From assembly GCA_945863885.1 (NCBI GenBank), contig CAMAZY010000005.1, forward strand, positions 1-64,000: DNA of 64,000 nucleotides, given 5' to 3'. Position 1 is the first letter of the stretch. Each line of letters starts with the position of its first letter. Made by a program: the position numbers and the translations under genes. This stretch comes from an uncultured Clostridia bacterium (GTDB taxonomy: Bacteria; Bacillota; Clostridia; Oscillospirales; Acutalibacteraceae). Below are positions 17,174 through 25,671 of the stretch, in pieces. A model generated the notes under the pieces. The model was not told where the DNA came from. It saw nothing but the letters and a program-made list of their open reading frames with translations, and did not search any database.

Positions 17174-19006
17174 ATGTGCGGAATCATCGGATACATCGGG
17201 GACAAGCTTGCCGTTCCCTATCTTCTTGAGGGGCTTCGGGATCTTGAATACAGGGGCTATGACTCAGCAGGCGTCGCAGTGATAGCCGAAAGCGCAATTG
17301 AAGTCCGAAAAAAAGAGGGTCGGCTGTCTGAGCTTGAAAAGCTGCTTGACGAAGAACCGCTCAGCAATTCCACAATCGGAATCGGGCACACCCGCTGGGC
17401 AACGCATGGCAAGGCCAACAGCATAAACGCCCACCCTCACCTGAGTGAAAACAAAAGCTTTGCCGTCGTTCATAACGGCATCATCGAAAACCACGCTTCG
17501 CTTCAGAAAATGCTTGAAAGCGAGGGATATCATTTTACCGGTCAGACCGACACGCAGATTATACCGACGCTTCTTGAAAGAAACTTCAAAGGCGACGTTG
17601 TAAAGGCGATAAGCGACACAATAAAAATGCTTGAAGGCTCGTTCGCACTTGCGATTCTTGTTGCCGGCGACACAGAACATATTTACTGCGTCTGCCGCTC
17701 AAGTCCGCTGATTATCGGTATTTCCAAGCACAGCGGTCATATCGCTTCGGACGAAACCGCCCTTGTAAAATACGCAAAAGAAAGCGTGCGGCTCGGAAAA
17801 GACGAGATTGCAAAGGTGAGCAAGGACGGCGTCCGCTTTTTTGACGCAGACACCAAGCCGATCGCGAAAGCTTTCAAGGCTATCAGCCGTTCGGCTCTCG
17901 ACATTCAGAAAAACGGCTTCGAGCATTTTATGCTCAAGGAAATTTATGAACAGCCGAAAGCGATAAGAGATACGATAAGTCCGCTTATCGAGGACGGGAA
18001 AACAAGAATCGGCGAACACCTTGAAGAAAGCGGAATTGTTCTTGAGAACATAACCAGAATTGCTGTCACCGCCTGCGGTTCGGCGTATCATACGGGACTT
18101 GTCGGAAAGTACGTCATCGAAAGACTTGCAAAAATTCCCGTCGAATGTGACATTGCGTCGGAATTTCGCTACCGTCAGCCGCTTCTTGACGAACATACGC
18201 TTGTCATCGTTATCTCTCAAAGCGGAGAAACTGCCGATTCGCTTGCCGCCTTGCGGCTCGCAAAAGAAAAAAGGGCGAAAACGCTTGCTGTCGTCAACGT
18301 TCCGTCAAGCACAATCGCCGAGGAAAGCGACTGTGTTCTCTATACAAGAGCCGGTCCCGAAATTGCGGTTGCCACAACCAAGGCGTATTCCGCTCAGCTT
18401 GCGGTGCTGTATGTTCTTGCCGTTTATTTGGCATTTGAACGAAAAACAGCCGAGAAGGAAACACTTGACGCTTTATTAAAAGATATTCAGCATCTTCCCG
18501 AACTTGTCGAAAAAACGCTTTCTTTAAATGCAGACATTTGCAAAAAATATTCCGAAAGCTTTACGGGGCTTGAGCACGCCTATTTTATCGGCAGAGGCTT
18601 AGACTATGCGAGCGCCTGTGAGGCCGCTTTGAAAATCAAGGAAATCAGCTATATTCACTGCGAAGCCTACGCCGCGGGTGAACTCAAGCACGGCACGATC
18701 TCGCTGATTGAAAAAGATACCGTTGTCGTCGCACACGCTTGCTGTAAGAGCCTTTTGAAAAAGACACTCAGCAACGTCATGGAGGTCATCGCAAGAGGAG
18801 CCCGGGTCATTCTGATTGCCTGTGAATCCGAAAAAGAGGCTGTCAGCGGATTTGACAACTGCATTTTTGTCCCCGATACAAGCGAATTTCTTCTTCCCTC
18901 TTTAGAAGCTGTCGTTTCCCAGCTTTTAAGCTATTACACGGCAAAGGGACTCGGCAACGACATCGACAAGCCGAGAAATCTTGCCAAGTCGGTAACCGTA
19001 GAATAA
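17174..19006 (+). CDS. glmS: Glutamine-fructose-6-phosphate aminotransferase (isomerising)
   Basis: 610 residues from ATG 17174. The second residue is Cys, the N-terminal nucleophile of the glutaminase domain (MCGIIGYIG), so this start is preferred over the in-frame GTG at 17165. Glutaminase domain about 1-220, then two SIS isomerase domains (about 285-420 and 455-600), with SQSGETADS, TKAYSAQL and the C-terminal KSVTVE. It makes glucosamine-6-phosphate for peptidoglycan. The upstream gap is only about 130 bases, too short and too dissimilar to hold a glmS ribozyme. A TATAAT lies at 17092-17097 without a clear -35. Confidence 0.96.
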   Translation: MCGIIGYIGDKLAVPYLLEGLRDLEYRGYDSAGVAVIAESAIEVRKKEGRLSELEKLLDEEPLSNSTIGIGHTRWATHGKANSINAHPHLSENKSFAVVHNGIIENHASLQKMLESEGYHFTGQTDTQIIPTLLERNFKGDVVKAISDTIKMLEGSFALAILVAGDTEHIYCVCRSSPLIIGISKHSGHIASDETALVKYAKESVRLGKDEIAKVSKDGVRFFDADTKPIAKAFKAISRSALDIQKNGFEHFMLKEIYEQPKAIRDTISPLIEDGKTRIGEHLEESGIVLENITRIAVTACGSAYHTGLVGKYVIERLAKIPVECDIASEFRYRQPLLDEHTLVIVISQSGETADSLAALRLAKEKRAKTLAVVNVPSSTIAEESDCVLYTRAGPEIAVATTKAYSAQLAVLYVLAVYLAFERKTAEKETLDALLKDIQHLPELVEKTLSLNADICKKYSESFTGLEHAYFIGRGLDYASACEAALKIKEISYIHCEAYAAGELKHGTISLIEKDTVVVAHACCKSLLKKTLSNVMEVIARGARVILIACESEKEAVSGFDNCIFVPDTSEFLLPSLEAVVSQLLSYYTAKGLGNDIDKPRNLAKSVTVE

Positions 19007-19014
19007 AAAGACAG

Positions 19015-19046
19015 CCGGAGTACTGCACAGACTCCGGTTGCCTTTC
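19015..19046. terminator. Terminator between glmS and the convergent Ig-like gene
   Basis: CCGGAGT (19015-19021) pairs with ACTCCGG (19031-19037), followed by TTGCCTTTCTG on the plus strand. It lies between convergent genes and can serve both. Confidence 0.6.
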
Positions 19047-19059
19047 TGTATTGCCGTAT

Positions 19060-19524
19060 TTATTTCGTTACGTTAAATCTCGCTTCGGCCGTTATGATTT
19101 CGCCCATTTCATCGTCAAACTGCATAATAAGCCGATAGGAATACCCTTTTTTGATGTTGTAGGTCTTGACGCCCTTCGCCGTTGCGATAACGGTTTCATT
19201 CGCTTTGACGGCACCCTTGATCTCACCGACATTGATCAGTGCCGATCTTGCAACGTCATACCAACCGTCGTTCGTGAAAACTTCGATATCAGGCTCAGCC
19301 CCGAACTTATAATATTTGCCGGTATGATTGACAACTTTAATGTTGAGTTTCGTTGTCTTTGTAGTAACCTCATCTTCGATTTCGATTGAAATTTTGTCGC
19401 TTGTGATTTCTGACTGCTCCATGCCGGGATTGAGCTTATCAATGACTCTGCTGTCATCATAATCATAAAAGAACCCGAGGAACATTGCCGCAAACAGCAG
19501 CAGAAAAGCCATAAATTTTTGCAT
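19060..19524 (-). CDS. Membrane-anchored or secreted Ig-like domain protein
   Basis: 154 residues. A short hydrophobic N-terminus (about 3-19) is followed by a linker and one Ig-like domain. That domain has the pattern seen at 630-1639 (KLNIKVVNHTG, then strands ending in YSYRLIMQFDDE and RFNVTK). It is a diverged member of the same small family. Function is unknown. It is preceded by an A/T-rich region shared with the phage-like cassette promoter on the opposite strand. Confidence 0.65.
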   Translation of the reverse strand: MQKFMAFLLLFAAMFLGFFYDYDDSRVIDKLNPGMEQSEITSDKISIEIEDEVTTKTTKLNIKVVNHTGKYYKFGAEPDIEVFTNDGWYDVARSALINVGEIKGAVKANETVIATAKGVKTYNIKKGYSYRLIMQFDDEMGEIITAEARFNVTK

Positions 19525-19630
19525 AATGAAACCCCCTGTTTTATTGTTAATAAGATTTTAAACGGAAATTCATAGTTTGTCAATATTTTTTACAAATTTA
19601 TTGTCGGATTTTTAACTTTTTTCGGCATAT

Positions 19631-19682
19631 AGAACAAATGTTCGAAAAAAGTATTGACAAAACGGCTTTTTTCGTCTAAAAT
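19631..19682 (+). promoter_or_regulatory. LexA (SOS) box with consensus promoter for the fibre-lysis cassette
   Basis: AGAACAAATGTTCG at 19631-19644 matches the Bacillota LexA box (GAAC-N4-GTTC). TTGACA at 19654-19659 and TAAAAT at 19677-19682 (17-base spacer) follow at once. A repressor on this box would block the promoter, so DNA-damage induction of the downstream operon is predicted. The leader to the first start codon (19780) is about 90 bases. Confidence 0.75.
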
Positions 19683-19779
19683 AAAATTGTGCGAATCCGC
19701 AATTCGCATCTTCCGCAACAACCGGGCTGCTTATTCTTGATAAGCAGTCTGTTTTTTTATTTTTCAAAGGAGGAAATAA

Positions 19780-21651
19780 ATGACAACAATAAAAATCAAT
19801 GTCACAAACAAAACCGCAATTTGCCAAAAGCGCTATCTGATCAGTGCAAACAGCAATTATCAGATTCAATTTGCCTTTGACGAGGAATGGTCGCTTTCGG
19901 ACGCCAAAACGGCAAGACTCGTTTTCAATTCCGATTATTACGACATCATCTTTACGGGGAACACCGTTGACCTGCCGAAAATTCCGGTCTGTGAGACGCT
20001 TGCCGTCGGCGTATTTACGGATACGCTCGCAACGAATCTTGCCGAGCTCGGCTGCATCGTCTCGGCGGCGGATTTTGACGGAAACGCCGTAACCGAATTT
20101 ACAAAAAGTCAGTACGATCAGATCGTTGCTCTTTTAAACGAAACCGAGCTTCGTCAGATTTCCGATATCACAAGGGACGGAGACTCTCTTATTTTCACCT
20201 ACAACAACAGCACCTCCGATTCCGTTGTTTTAAAAGACGGAACGGGAATACAGGGCGCCTGCGTCAACGAAAACGGTAACCTTATTCTCACGCTTACAGA
20301 CGGAAAAACCGTGAACTGCGGCAACACGAAAGGAGACAAGGGCGACAAGGGTGACACCGGCGCACCGTTTACCTACGCCGACTTCACCGCCGAGCAGCTT
20401 GCCGCCCTGAAAGGCGAGAAAGGCGACAAGGGAGACAAGGGTGACAAGGGCGACAAGGGTGACACCGGTGCACCATTTACCTATTCCGACTTCACCGTCG
20501 AACAGCTTGCCGCCCTGAAAGGCGAGAAAGGCGACAAAGGCGAGAAAGGCAACAAGGGCGATAAAGGCGATACGGGCGCAACACCGAACTTAACGATCGG
20601 GAATGTCTCAACAGTCACAGCGGACGAACAGGCGGACGCTTCCCTTTCAGGCTCAGCCGACAATCCCGTATTGAATCTGAGCATTCCGAAAGGTGCCGAC
20701 AGCGATATCAATACTTGGGAGTTAATAGAACAAGCAAACCGCTTCGTTGACTACAACACCGGGGTGCTTTCTGATGAGCAAGTCAAAGCAGGATATCTCT
20801 CGATTCTTCAGACGGCGGGATATACCAACGTAAGAAGTCAGTTTGATTGGGAATTTATCAGTGGTTCAGGAAATAATAAGTTTTTCTTTCCAAAAGCCGA
20901 CGCTGTGATTCCAAATAGAATAGTATTTTCTTTTTTGAAAGAAGATTACACTTCATACGGTGTTAACTTTAAAAACAACGAAAAATATGAAGGCGTGACT
21001 GACGTAATTTTCGACTACGCACAAGGAATAGCCAGAGCAATCAACGATGGAAATAATAACGGACTAAGAGCAATGTGTCCGTCAATACGTTCGATTGTTT
21101 TTCCGAAAAATATAGGAATTATAGGTGTCTGGTCGTATGGCAATATGCCAAATCTCGAAAAAATCGTCTTATATAACGTCAAAGAAATATGGAGTAACGG
21201 TTTTTACAATCTTCCGAAATTGAAAAAGCTCCACTTGCCTGTCGGCACAGGAGATTGGGGCTCAAGCGTTGCGTTTAACGGAGTAACCCTCGACGAATTT
21301 ACTGTTGAAAAAGGTTTTCACAGTCTAATCTATGTTTCCTCGGTCATCAAAAAAAGCAACCCGAATGCGGCTTCAATCTGTCACGCCATTATCGAAAACC
21401 TTGCGGATTTATCAGGCTATACACTGACAACGCAAGAACCGTCCGATTGGAGTACAAATTATGCCGCCTATTACACAGAAGCGGACGGCGTTTATACCCC
21501 TGTTACGGGTGAAACGACGCCCGAGTGGGCAGAGAGCACCTACTATTCAAAAAACAGCAGCAAACCGATTTACTTCGGCACCGATCTGCTCGCATTGATT
21601 GACGACGAGCACAAGCAGATGATGACCGACAAAAACTGGACATACGCATAA
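19780..21651 (+). CDS. Phage-type collagen-like tail fibre with LRR-like C-terminus
   Basis: 623 residues, start behind AAAGGAGG. The N-terminal domain (about 1-120) resembles baseplate or fibre attachment domains of Bacillota phages. Three collagen-like blocks of Gly-x-x repeats rich in GDKGDK and GEKGDK (about 185-275) follow, separated by APFTYADFT-type and APFTYSDFT-type spacers. The C-terminal part (about 330-560) has BspA-like leucine-rich strands, ending near SKPIYFGTDLL. It is probably a trimeric host-recognition fibre. First gene of an SOS-controlled operon with endolysin and holins. Confidence 0.75.
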   Translation: MTTIKINVTNKTAICQKRYLISANSNYQIQFAFDEEWSLSDAKTARLVFNSDYYDIIFTGNTVDLPKIPVCETLAVGVFTDTLATNLAELGCIVSAADFDGNAVTEFTKSQYDQIVALLNETELRQISDITRDGDSLIFTYNNSTSDSVVLKDGTGIQGACVNENGNLILTLTDGKTVNCGNTKGDKGDKGDTGAPFTYADFTAEQLAALKGEKGDKGDKGDKGDKGDTGAPFTYSDFTVEQLAALKGEKGDKGEKGNKGDKGDTGATPNLTIGNVSTVTADEQADASLSGSADNPVLNLSIPKGADSDINTWELIEQANRFVDYNTGVLSDEQVKAGYLSILQTAGYTNVRSQFDWEFISGSGNNKFFFPKADAVIPNRIVFSFLKEDYTSYGVNFKNNEKYEGVTDVIFDYAQGIARAINDGNNNGLRAMCPSIRSIVFPKNIGIIGVWSYGNMPNLEKIVLYNVKEIWSNGFYNLPKLKKLHLPVGTGDWGSSVAFNGVTLDEFTVEKGFHSLIYVSSVIKKSNPNAASICHAIIENLADLSGYTLTTQEPSDWSTNYAAYYTEADGVYTPVTGETTPEWAESTYYSKNSSKPIYFGTDLLALIDDEHKQMMTDKNWTYA

Positions 21652-21666
21652 AAGGAGGAACGAAAC

Positions 21667-21930
21667 ATGACAGAACCGATCATTCAGAATGCGGTCGTCA
21701 TGGTGCGGCTGACCGAAAAGGGCACCCGATGCTTTGATATTACCGCCGACGACGGCTATATGCTGTACAGGAAAAGCGACCTTGACGAAAACACAAAGCA
21801 GGGCTTTCCCGAAGCAACATACTTTTGCCGGTACATCTGCGCAACGGAAAGCGAAAGCTTCGCGGACATTCTGACTATGGCAGAAAGCGAAGCGGAAAAA
21901 ATCATGAATACCGAAACGGAGGTACTTTAA
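21667..21930 (+). CDS. Small phage-type protein of unknown function
   Basis: 87 residues, start behind AGGAGG, 16 bases after the fibre gene. Acidic, no membrane segment, no motif I recognise. Its position between fibre and endolysin is typical of small prophage proteins such as fibre chaperones, but nothing in its sequence proves that. Confidence 0.6.
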   Translation: MTEPIIQNAVVMVRLTEKGTRCFDITADDGYMLYRKSDLDENTKQGFPEATYFCRYICATESESFADILTMAESEAEKIMNTETEVL

Positions 21931-21931
21931 A

Positions 21932-22672
21932 ATGTCAGAACTTTCAAACTTAATTTTTCACAACAAAAGCAACTACATATCGTCGCCGTATGGTCCGAGG
22001 AAATCCATGAACACGTCAAAAGGGAAAACGTCAAGCTTTCATGACGGCGTGGACTACGCAACATACAGTGTGAAGCTTGCACAGTACCCGGTCACGGACG
22101 GCGTTGTGCTGTCTTGCGGTACCGACTGGGCGTACGGAGGCGCAAAGTATGTGTGGGTGAAATACGACAGCTTAGGCGTCAAAATGCTGCACTATCACCT
22201 TGACAGCATTTGCGTCAAGAAAGGGCAGGCGGTCAACAAGAATACTGTCCTCGGGTACACCGGCAAGACCGGCAGGGCAACCGGTATTCATCTTCATCTC
22301 GGGCTGAAGAAGCTTTCCGGCGGCGGATATATCGACCCGGAAAAGTGGTGGAGAGAGAACCCCTCTGTCGGCTCGCCGACATCTCCCCGGAAGTCGGAGA
22401 AACCGTCTTCCGGGAAAAAGTACTCTCCCGGAAATTACAAAGTCACCAAGGCAAACGTGCTCAATGTCAGATCGGGACCCGGAACGAAGTACAAGAAGCT
22501 CACTTTCAAGCAGCTGACCACCGATGCACAGGAGAAAATCCGCAAGATTACCGGAAAGGAAGTCAATGGATACGTCAAGGGCATAAAGTTTTCCGTTAAA
22601 GAAACGGCATTAAACTGGGGACGCACACCGTCGGGCTGGGTCTGCCTTGACTACTGCGAGGTGCGGAAATGA
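21932..22672 (+). CDS. Endolysin: M23 metallopeptidase with C-terminal SH3 domain
   Basis: 246 residues, no signal peptide, as expected for a holin-dependent lysin. The M23/LytM domain (about 15-150) has the zinc ligands in F-HDGVD and H-LHLG, and a central LHYHLD. It would cleave peptide cross-bridges of peptidoglycan. A Pro/Ser-rich linker (about 150-168) leads to an SH3-like wall-binding domain (KANVLNVRSGPGTKYKK, then WVCLDY) of about 75 residues. The stop overlaps the next start by 4 bases. Confidence 0.85.
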   Translation: MSELSNLIFHNKSNYISSPYGPRKSMNTSKGKTSSFHDGVDYATYSVKLAQYPVTDGVVLSCGTDWAYGGAKYVWVKYDSLGVKMLHYHLDSICVKKGQAVNKNTVLGYTGKTGRATGIHLHLGLKKLSGGGYIDPEKWWRENPSVGSPTSPRKSEKPSSGKKYSPGNYKVTKANVLNVRSGPGTKYKKLTFKQLTTDAQEKIRKITGKEVNGYVKGIKFSVKETALNWGRTPSGWVCLDYCEVRK

Positions 22673-22908
22673 GTGATACGGTAATTGTCTCGCTGATAAG
22701 CCTTGTCGGAACACTCGGCGGCACCTTCGGCGGTATCCTTGTTTCGAATAAGCTGACAAAACATCGGCTTGAACAGCTCGAAAACCGGGTCAACAAGCAC
22801 AACAATCTCATTGAGCGGACATACAAGCTCGAGGAAGACATCAAAGTTCACGAAGAAAAAATCAAGGTTGCCAATCACCGGATCGACGACCTTGAAGAAC
22901 ACAATTGA
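22669..22908 (+). CDS. Small membrane coiled-coil phage protein
   Basis: 79 residues. One N-terminal membrane segment with glycines (about 5-27) is followed by a charged helix predicted as a coiled coil (28-79; HRLEQLENRVNKHNNLIERTYKLEE). Proteins with this exact layout sit beside holins in clostridial prophages and may be holin partners. Start overlaps the endolysin stop (ATGA). Confidence 0.7.
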   Translation: MSDTVIVSLISLVGTLGGTFGGILVSNKLTKHRLEQLENRVNKHNNLIERTYKLEEDIKVHEEKIKVANHRIDDLEEHN

Positions 22909-22931
22909 ACCATTCTGAAAGGAGAACGGAT

Positions 22932-23228
22932 ATGAACGACTATACAGCTATTATCGAACTTATCATTACTTTGCTTTCCGCTGTCATGACAGCTTTCATT
23001 ATTCCCGTATTAAAGCAAAAGCTTTCAGCGGAAAAGGCAGACCGGCTTCGGTTCTGGGTTAAAACTGCCGTGAGCGCAGCCGAGCAGCTTTACGGCGGCA
23101 AAACGGGTGAGCAAAAGAAAAAATACGTTGTAAACTTTCTTTTGTCAAAAGGAATCGTTTTTGACGTTGACGAAGTCAGCGCACTGATCGAAAGCGAAGT
23201 GTATAAGCTTACCGGATGTCAGAACTGA
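22932..23228 (+). CDS. Phage holin, LLH family
   Basis: 98 residues from ATG 22932 behind AAAGGAGA. N-terminal membrane segment (about 5-27), then an amphipathic region WVKTAVSAAEQLYG and a C-terminal part KKKYVVNFLLSKGIVFD. That is the pattern of LLH-type (Phage_holin_6_1) holins. It would open the membrane to let the endolysin reach the wall. Last gene of the cassette, followed by a strong terminator. Confidence 0.82.
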   Translation: MNDYTAIIELIITLLSAVMTAFIIPVLKQKLSAEKADRLRFWVKTAVSAAEQLYGGKTGEQKKKYVVNFLLSKGIVFDVDEVSALIESEVYKLTGCQN

Positions 23229-23242
23229 GAAACGGTAAATTC

Positions 23243-23280
23243 AAAGGGGCAGTTGACCGGCTGCCCCTTTCTGTTTATTT
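23243..23280. terminator. Terminator between holin and esterase genes
   Basis: AAAGGGGCAG (23243-23252) pairs perfectly with CTGCCCCTTT (23261-23270) and is followed by CTGTTTATTT. It works for both convergent transcripts. Confidence 0.85.
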
Positions 23281-24003
23281 GATTTCGTTCCAAACCGTCT
23301 CGGCAAGAAGCTTTGCGCCTTCAGCCGCCGGGTGAGCGCCGTCGGAGAAAAGGTCACTTTTTCCGTCAAACACAGAATTCATATCAATAAGCGTCAGTCC
23401 CTTTTCTTGCGCTAACTGCTTCGCCGCAAGGGTAATATCGCCGCTGATCAGTACGGCGTCAAGATCGTACGGAATCTTCCCCCGCTCATTCGGAAAAACC
23501 GGCGGAGGCGTAAGGATATAAACCTCAGGCTTACTGTCAAGTGCTATATAGCTGTCGATGATTTCGCCGTAATCCGCCTTGAATTTTTCAATTCCTTTCC
23601 AGTTACAGGATTTACTGTCGTTCGAGCCTAACAGCAGAACAACAATGTCCGGCCTGAAGTCGAGACTTTTCTGATACAGCTTTTCTTTTGTAAAGGGCTT
23701 ATTTCCGTCAGCCTGCACCGTGCGGCCGGTATAGCCGAAATTGTTGACGCAGTACTTGTCGCCGAGAAGATCCGCCAGAACGACCGGATAGGCATTCTCT
23801 GTCCAGTCTTTGATTCCGTAGCCGTAGGTAATACTGTCGCCGACACAGGCAACCTTTATCTGTCCGTCCTGCGGCTCGTTGTAAGGGTGGATCTGACGAA
23901 AGTTTCCGGTGTGGTACATATATACGCCGACTGCGGCGGTCAGCAAGCCGAGCACAATAACAACCGAGCAGACAATCACGGCCGCTTTTTTACCCTTTGT
24001 CAT
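23275..24003 (-). CDS. Membrane-anchored SGNH/GDSL hydrolase
   Basis: 242 residues. An N-terminal membrane segment (about 8-30) anchors an extracellular SGNH domain. The blocks are CVGDSITYGYG (nucleophile Ser), the Gly of NNFGYTGRT, the Asn of LLGSNDS, and the C-terminal DGAHP with the catalytic Asp and His. Such enzymes are carbohydrate or lipid O-acyl esterases. Its start overlaps the symporter stop by 4 bases. This suggests it removes acyl groups from the glycoside that the symporter imports; the substrate is inference. Confidence 0.82.
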   Translation of the reverse strand: MTKGKKAAVIVCSVVIVLGLLTAAVGVYMYHTGNFRQIHPYNEPQDGQIKVACVGDSITYGYGIKDWTENAYPVVLADLLGDKYCVNNFGYTGRTVQADGNKPFTKEKLYQKSLDFRPDIVVLLLGSNDSKSCNWKGIEKFKADYGEIIDSYIALDSKPEVYILTPPPVFPNERGKIPYDLDAVLISGDITLAAKQLAQEKGLTLIDMNSVFDGKSDLFSDGAHPAAEGAKLLAETVWNEIK

Positions 24004-25484
24004 TCCGCTTTTTCCCCGCTTTTTGCCGGCTGTCTGATTTCAAGCGTACAGCCGTAGGGCTTCGAAAGCTTTTCAAAGGCTTCTTCACGGGTGATCTTGC
24101 CGGTGTTGCAGTCCGCCATAATCTGAACGTCGGTATCCTTAAGACGATAGAAGAACCATGTCGCAAGGGCAAGGATACAGCCGATTGCCGGAACCATGAT
24201 ATAAACAAACCAAAGCACATTAAGCGCGTGCGGAGTCTGCGTAATACCGCTTTGCTGAAGCTGTTCGAAGTTTTCAACCTCAACGCTTACCCATTCGGAA
24301 GACTTGAGGCCGAGAATGAACATACCGAGTGCACCGGAAACGGCACCGGTAAGCTTCGCCATAAAGGTCTGAATGGAGAATGTAATGCCCTTTGCGTCGA
24401 TTCCCGTCTTGAACTTGCCGTATTCTGCACAGTCCGGTGTAAACATGAACATAACAACACCGATGATAGCAAGCGGAATGGAACGAAGCGTCGTGAGAAT
24501 GATAAACATGACAATACTGCTGTAACCGATTACCCAATTGAGTACGCTTAAGACAATTACCGAAATCGTGCAGATTACATAAAGCTTCATCTTATCAATC
24601 CTGCGGATCATATGCGGAACAAGAAGTGAGAAGATGAGCATCGGAACAACACCGAGCGCACCGACAACGAGTGAGAACAGGGAATTGTTGAAAAGATAAT
24701 AGGAAACAAAAAGATTCAGGCTGTTCGCAACGTTTGCGGACGAATAGAAGAAGTATCCGAGATAGTAAATAAGAAGATACTTGTTGCTGAACAGATACTT
24801 GAACATATTGCGAAGCGTAAACGACTCCTCGTTGACGGGGACACAGCGTTCTTTCAAATTCTTTGCGGCAGGATACATTGTGGCAAATGAGAACACAGCA
24901 ATGATCAAAGCAACGATTGCATAGCTGGAGCCAACCTTTTCGCTGACAAGTACGGAGGCTAAAACGGTCGCAAGTGCATTTCCGACGCCGCCCCAGATGC
25001 TCTTGTAGGAAAGCATGGACGTTCTTTCGTCAAGGTTTTCGGTCATAGCGGTAATGATGCCGTAAATCGGCACGTCGCAAAGCGTGTATGCGGTATCCCA
25101 AAGAATATAGGCAACAGCAAGCCAGGCAAGCTTTACGCCCTCACCTGAACCTTTCGGAATGATAAACAGCAGAATTGTCGTAATGGCAATAAGCGGAGTT
25201 GAAACCTTGAGCCACGGAGTAAACTTTTTACCGCTCTTGAATTTGACGGCGTCAAAGATAACACCGAAAATTGCATCGTTGACGGCGTCCCAGATCTTTA
25301 CCGCAAGCATGACGGCGGCTGACTTTTTCAGGTCAACGCCCTGGAACATCATGTAGGTTGTAAGATAGGTCGCAATCAGGAAATAAACGGCATTCTGACC
25401 GGCAAAATACAGGTAGTAGCACATTCTTTCCTTTTTTCCTGTCTGCCAATTAGCAGGCGTTGGCAGATTAAATGGATTCTTCAT
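24000..25484 (-). CDS. GPH-family sugar/cation symporter (MFS)
   Basis: 494 residues with about twelve membrane segments, of the glycoside-pentoside-hexuronide:cation family. Typical are the WDAVNDAIFG stretch near residue 65 and the KFTPWLK loop. It would import a glycoside with Na+ or H+. It is the first gene of a two-gene operon with an SGNH esterase, behind a consensus promoter and a dyad that could bind a sugar-responsive repressor. No regulator gene is adjacent. Confidence 0.88.
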   Translation of the reverse strand: MKNPFNLPTPANWQTGKKERMCYYLYFAGQNAVYFLIATYLTTYMMFQGVDLKKSAAVMLAVKIWDAVNDAIFGVIFDAVKFKSGKKFTPWLKVSTPLIAITTILLFIIPKGSGEGVKLAWLAVAYILWDTAYTLCDVPIYGIITAMTENLDERTSMLSYKSIWGGVGNALATVLASVLVSEKVGSSYAIVALIIAVFSFATMYPAAKNLKERCVPVNEESFTLRNMFKYLFSNKYLLIYYLGYFFYSSANVANSLNLFVSYYLFNNSLFSLVVGALGVVPMLIFSLLVPHMIRRIDKMKLYVICTISVIVLSVLNWVIGYSSIVMFIILTTLRSIPLAIIGVVMFMFTPDCAEYGKFKTGIDAKGITFSIQTFMAKLTGAVSGALGMFILGLKSSEWVSVEVENFEQLQQSGITQTPHALNVLWFVYIMVPAIGCILALATWFFYRLKDTDVQIMADCNTGKITREEAFEKLSKPYGCTLEIRQPAKSGEKAE

Positions 25485-25501
25485 AAAATTCCTCCCAAAA
25501 T

Positions 25502-25571
25502 TCTGTGATTGTGCACAGATTTTTATATATTTAAGCTAAAAAATTATACATGATATCAAAAGATATGTCAA
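25502..25571 (-). promoter_or_regulatory. Consensus promoter and downstream dyad of the symporter operon
   Basis: TTGACA (25571 to 25566), 17-base spacer, TATAAT (25548 to 25543): a perfect sigma-A promoter. Between it and the start codon is TCTGTG-N6-CACAGA (25502-25519), an exact inverted repeat placed where a repressor would block transcription. The boxes are seen; the repressor is inferred. Confidence 0.75.
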
Positions 25572-25601
25572 TACAAATGCGCCTTGTTTTTGAACTGTTC
25601 A

Positions 25602-25638
25602 TAAAAAAATATCAGGGCAGCTGACCGGCTGCCCTGAT
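25602..25638 (-). terminator. Terminator of the FN3 surface protein gene
   Basis: ATCAGGGCAG (25611-25620) pairs perfectly with CTGCCCTGAT (25629-25638). On the minus strand it is followed by ATTTTTTTAT. It lies about 35 bases after the stop codon at 25672. Confidence 0.88.
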
Positions 25639-25671
25639 ACAAAACGGGGTGTACGTGAAATTTGATTCAGG

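Noticed and set aside
19780-23228. Complete prophage
   Set aside because: Only fibre and lysis genes are present; no integrase, packaging, capsid or tail genes, and ordinary bacterial genes flank it closely.
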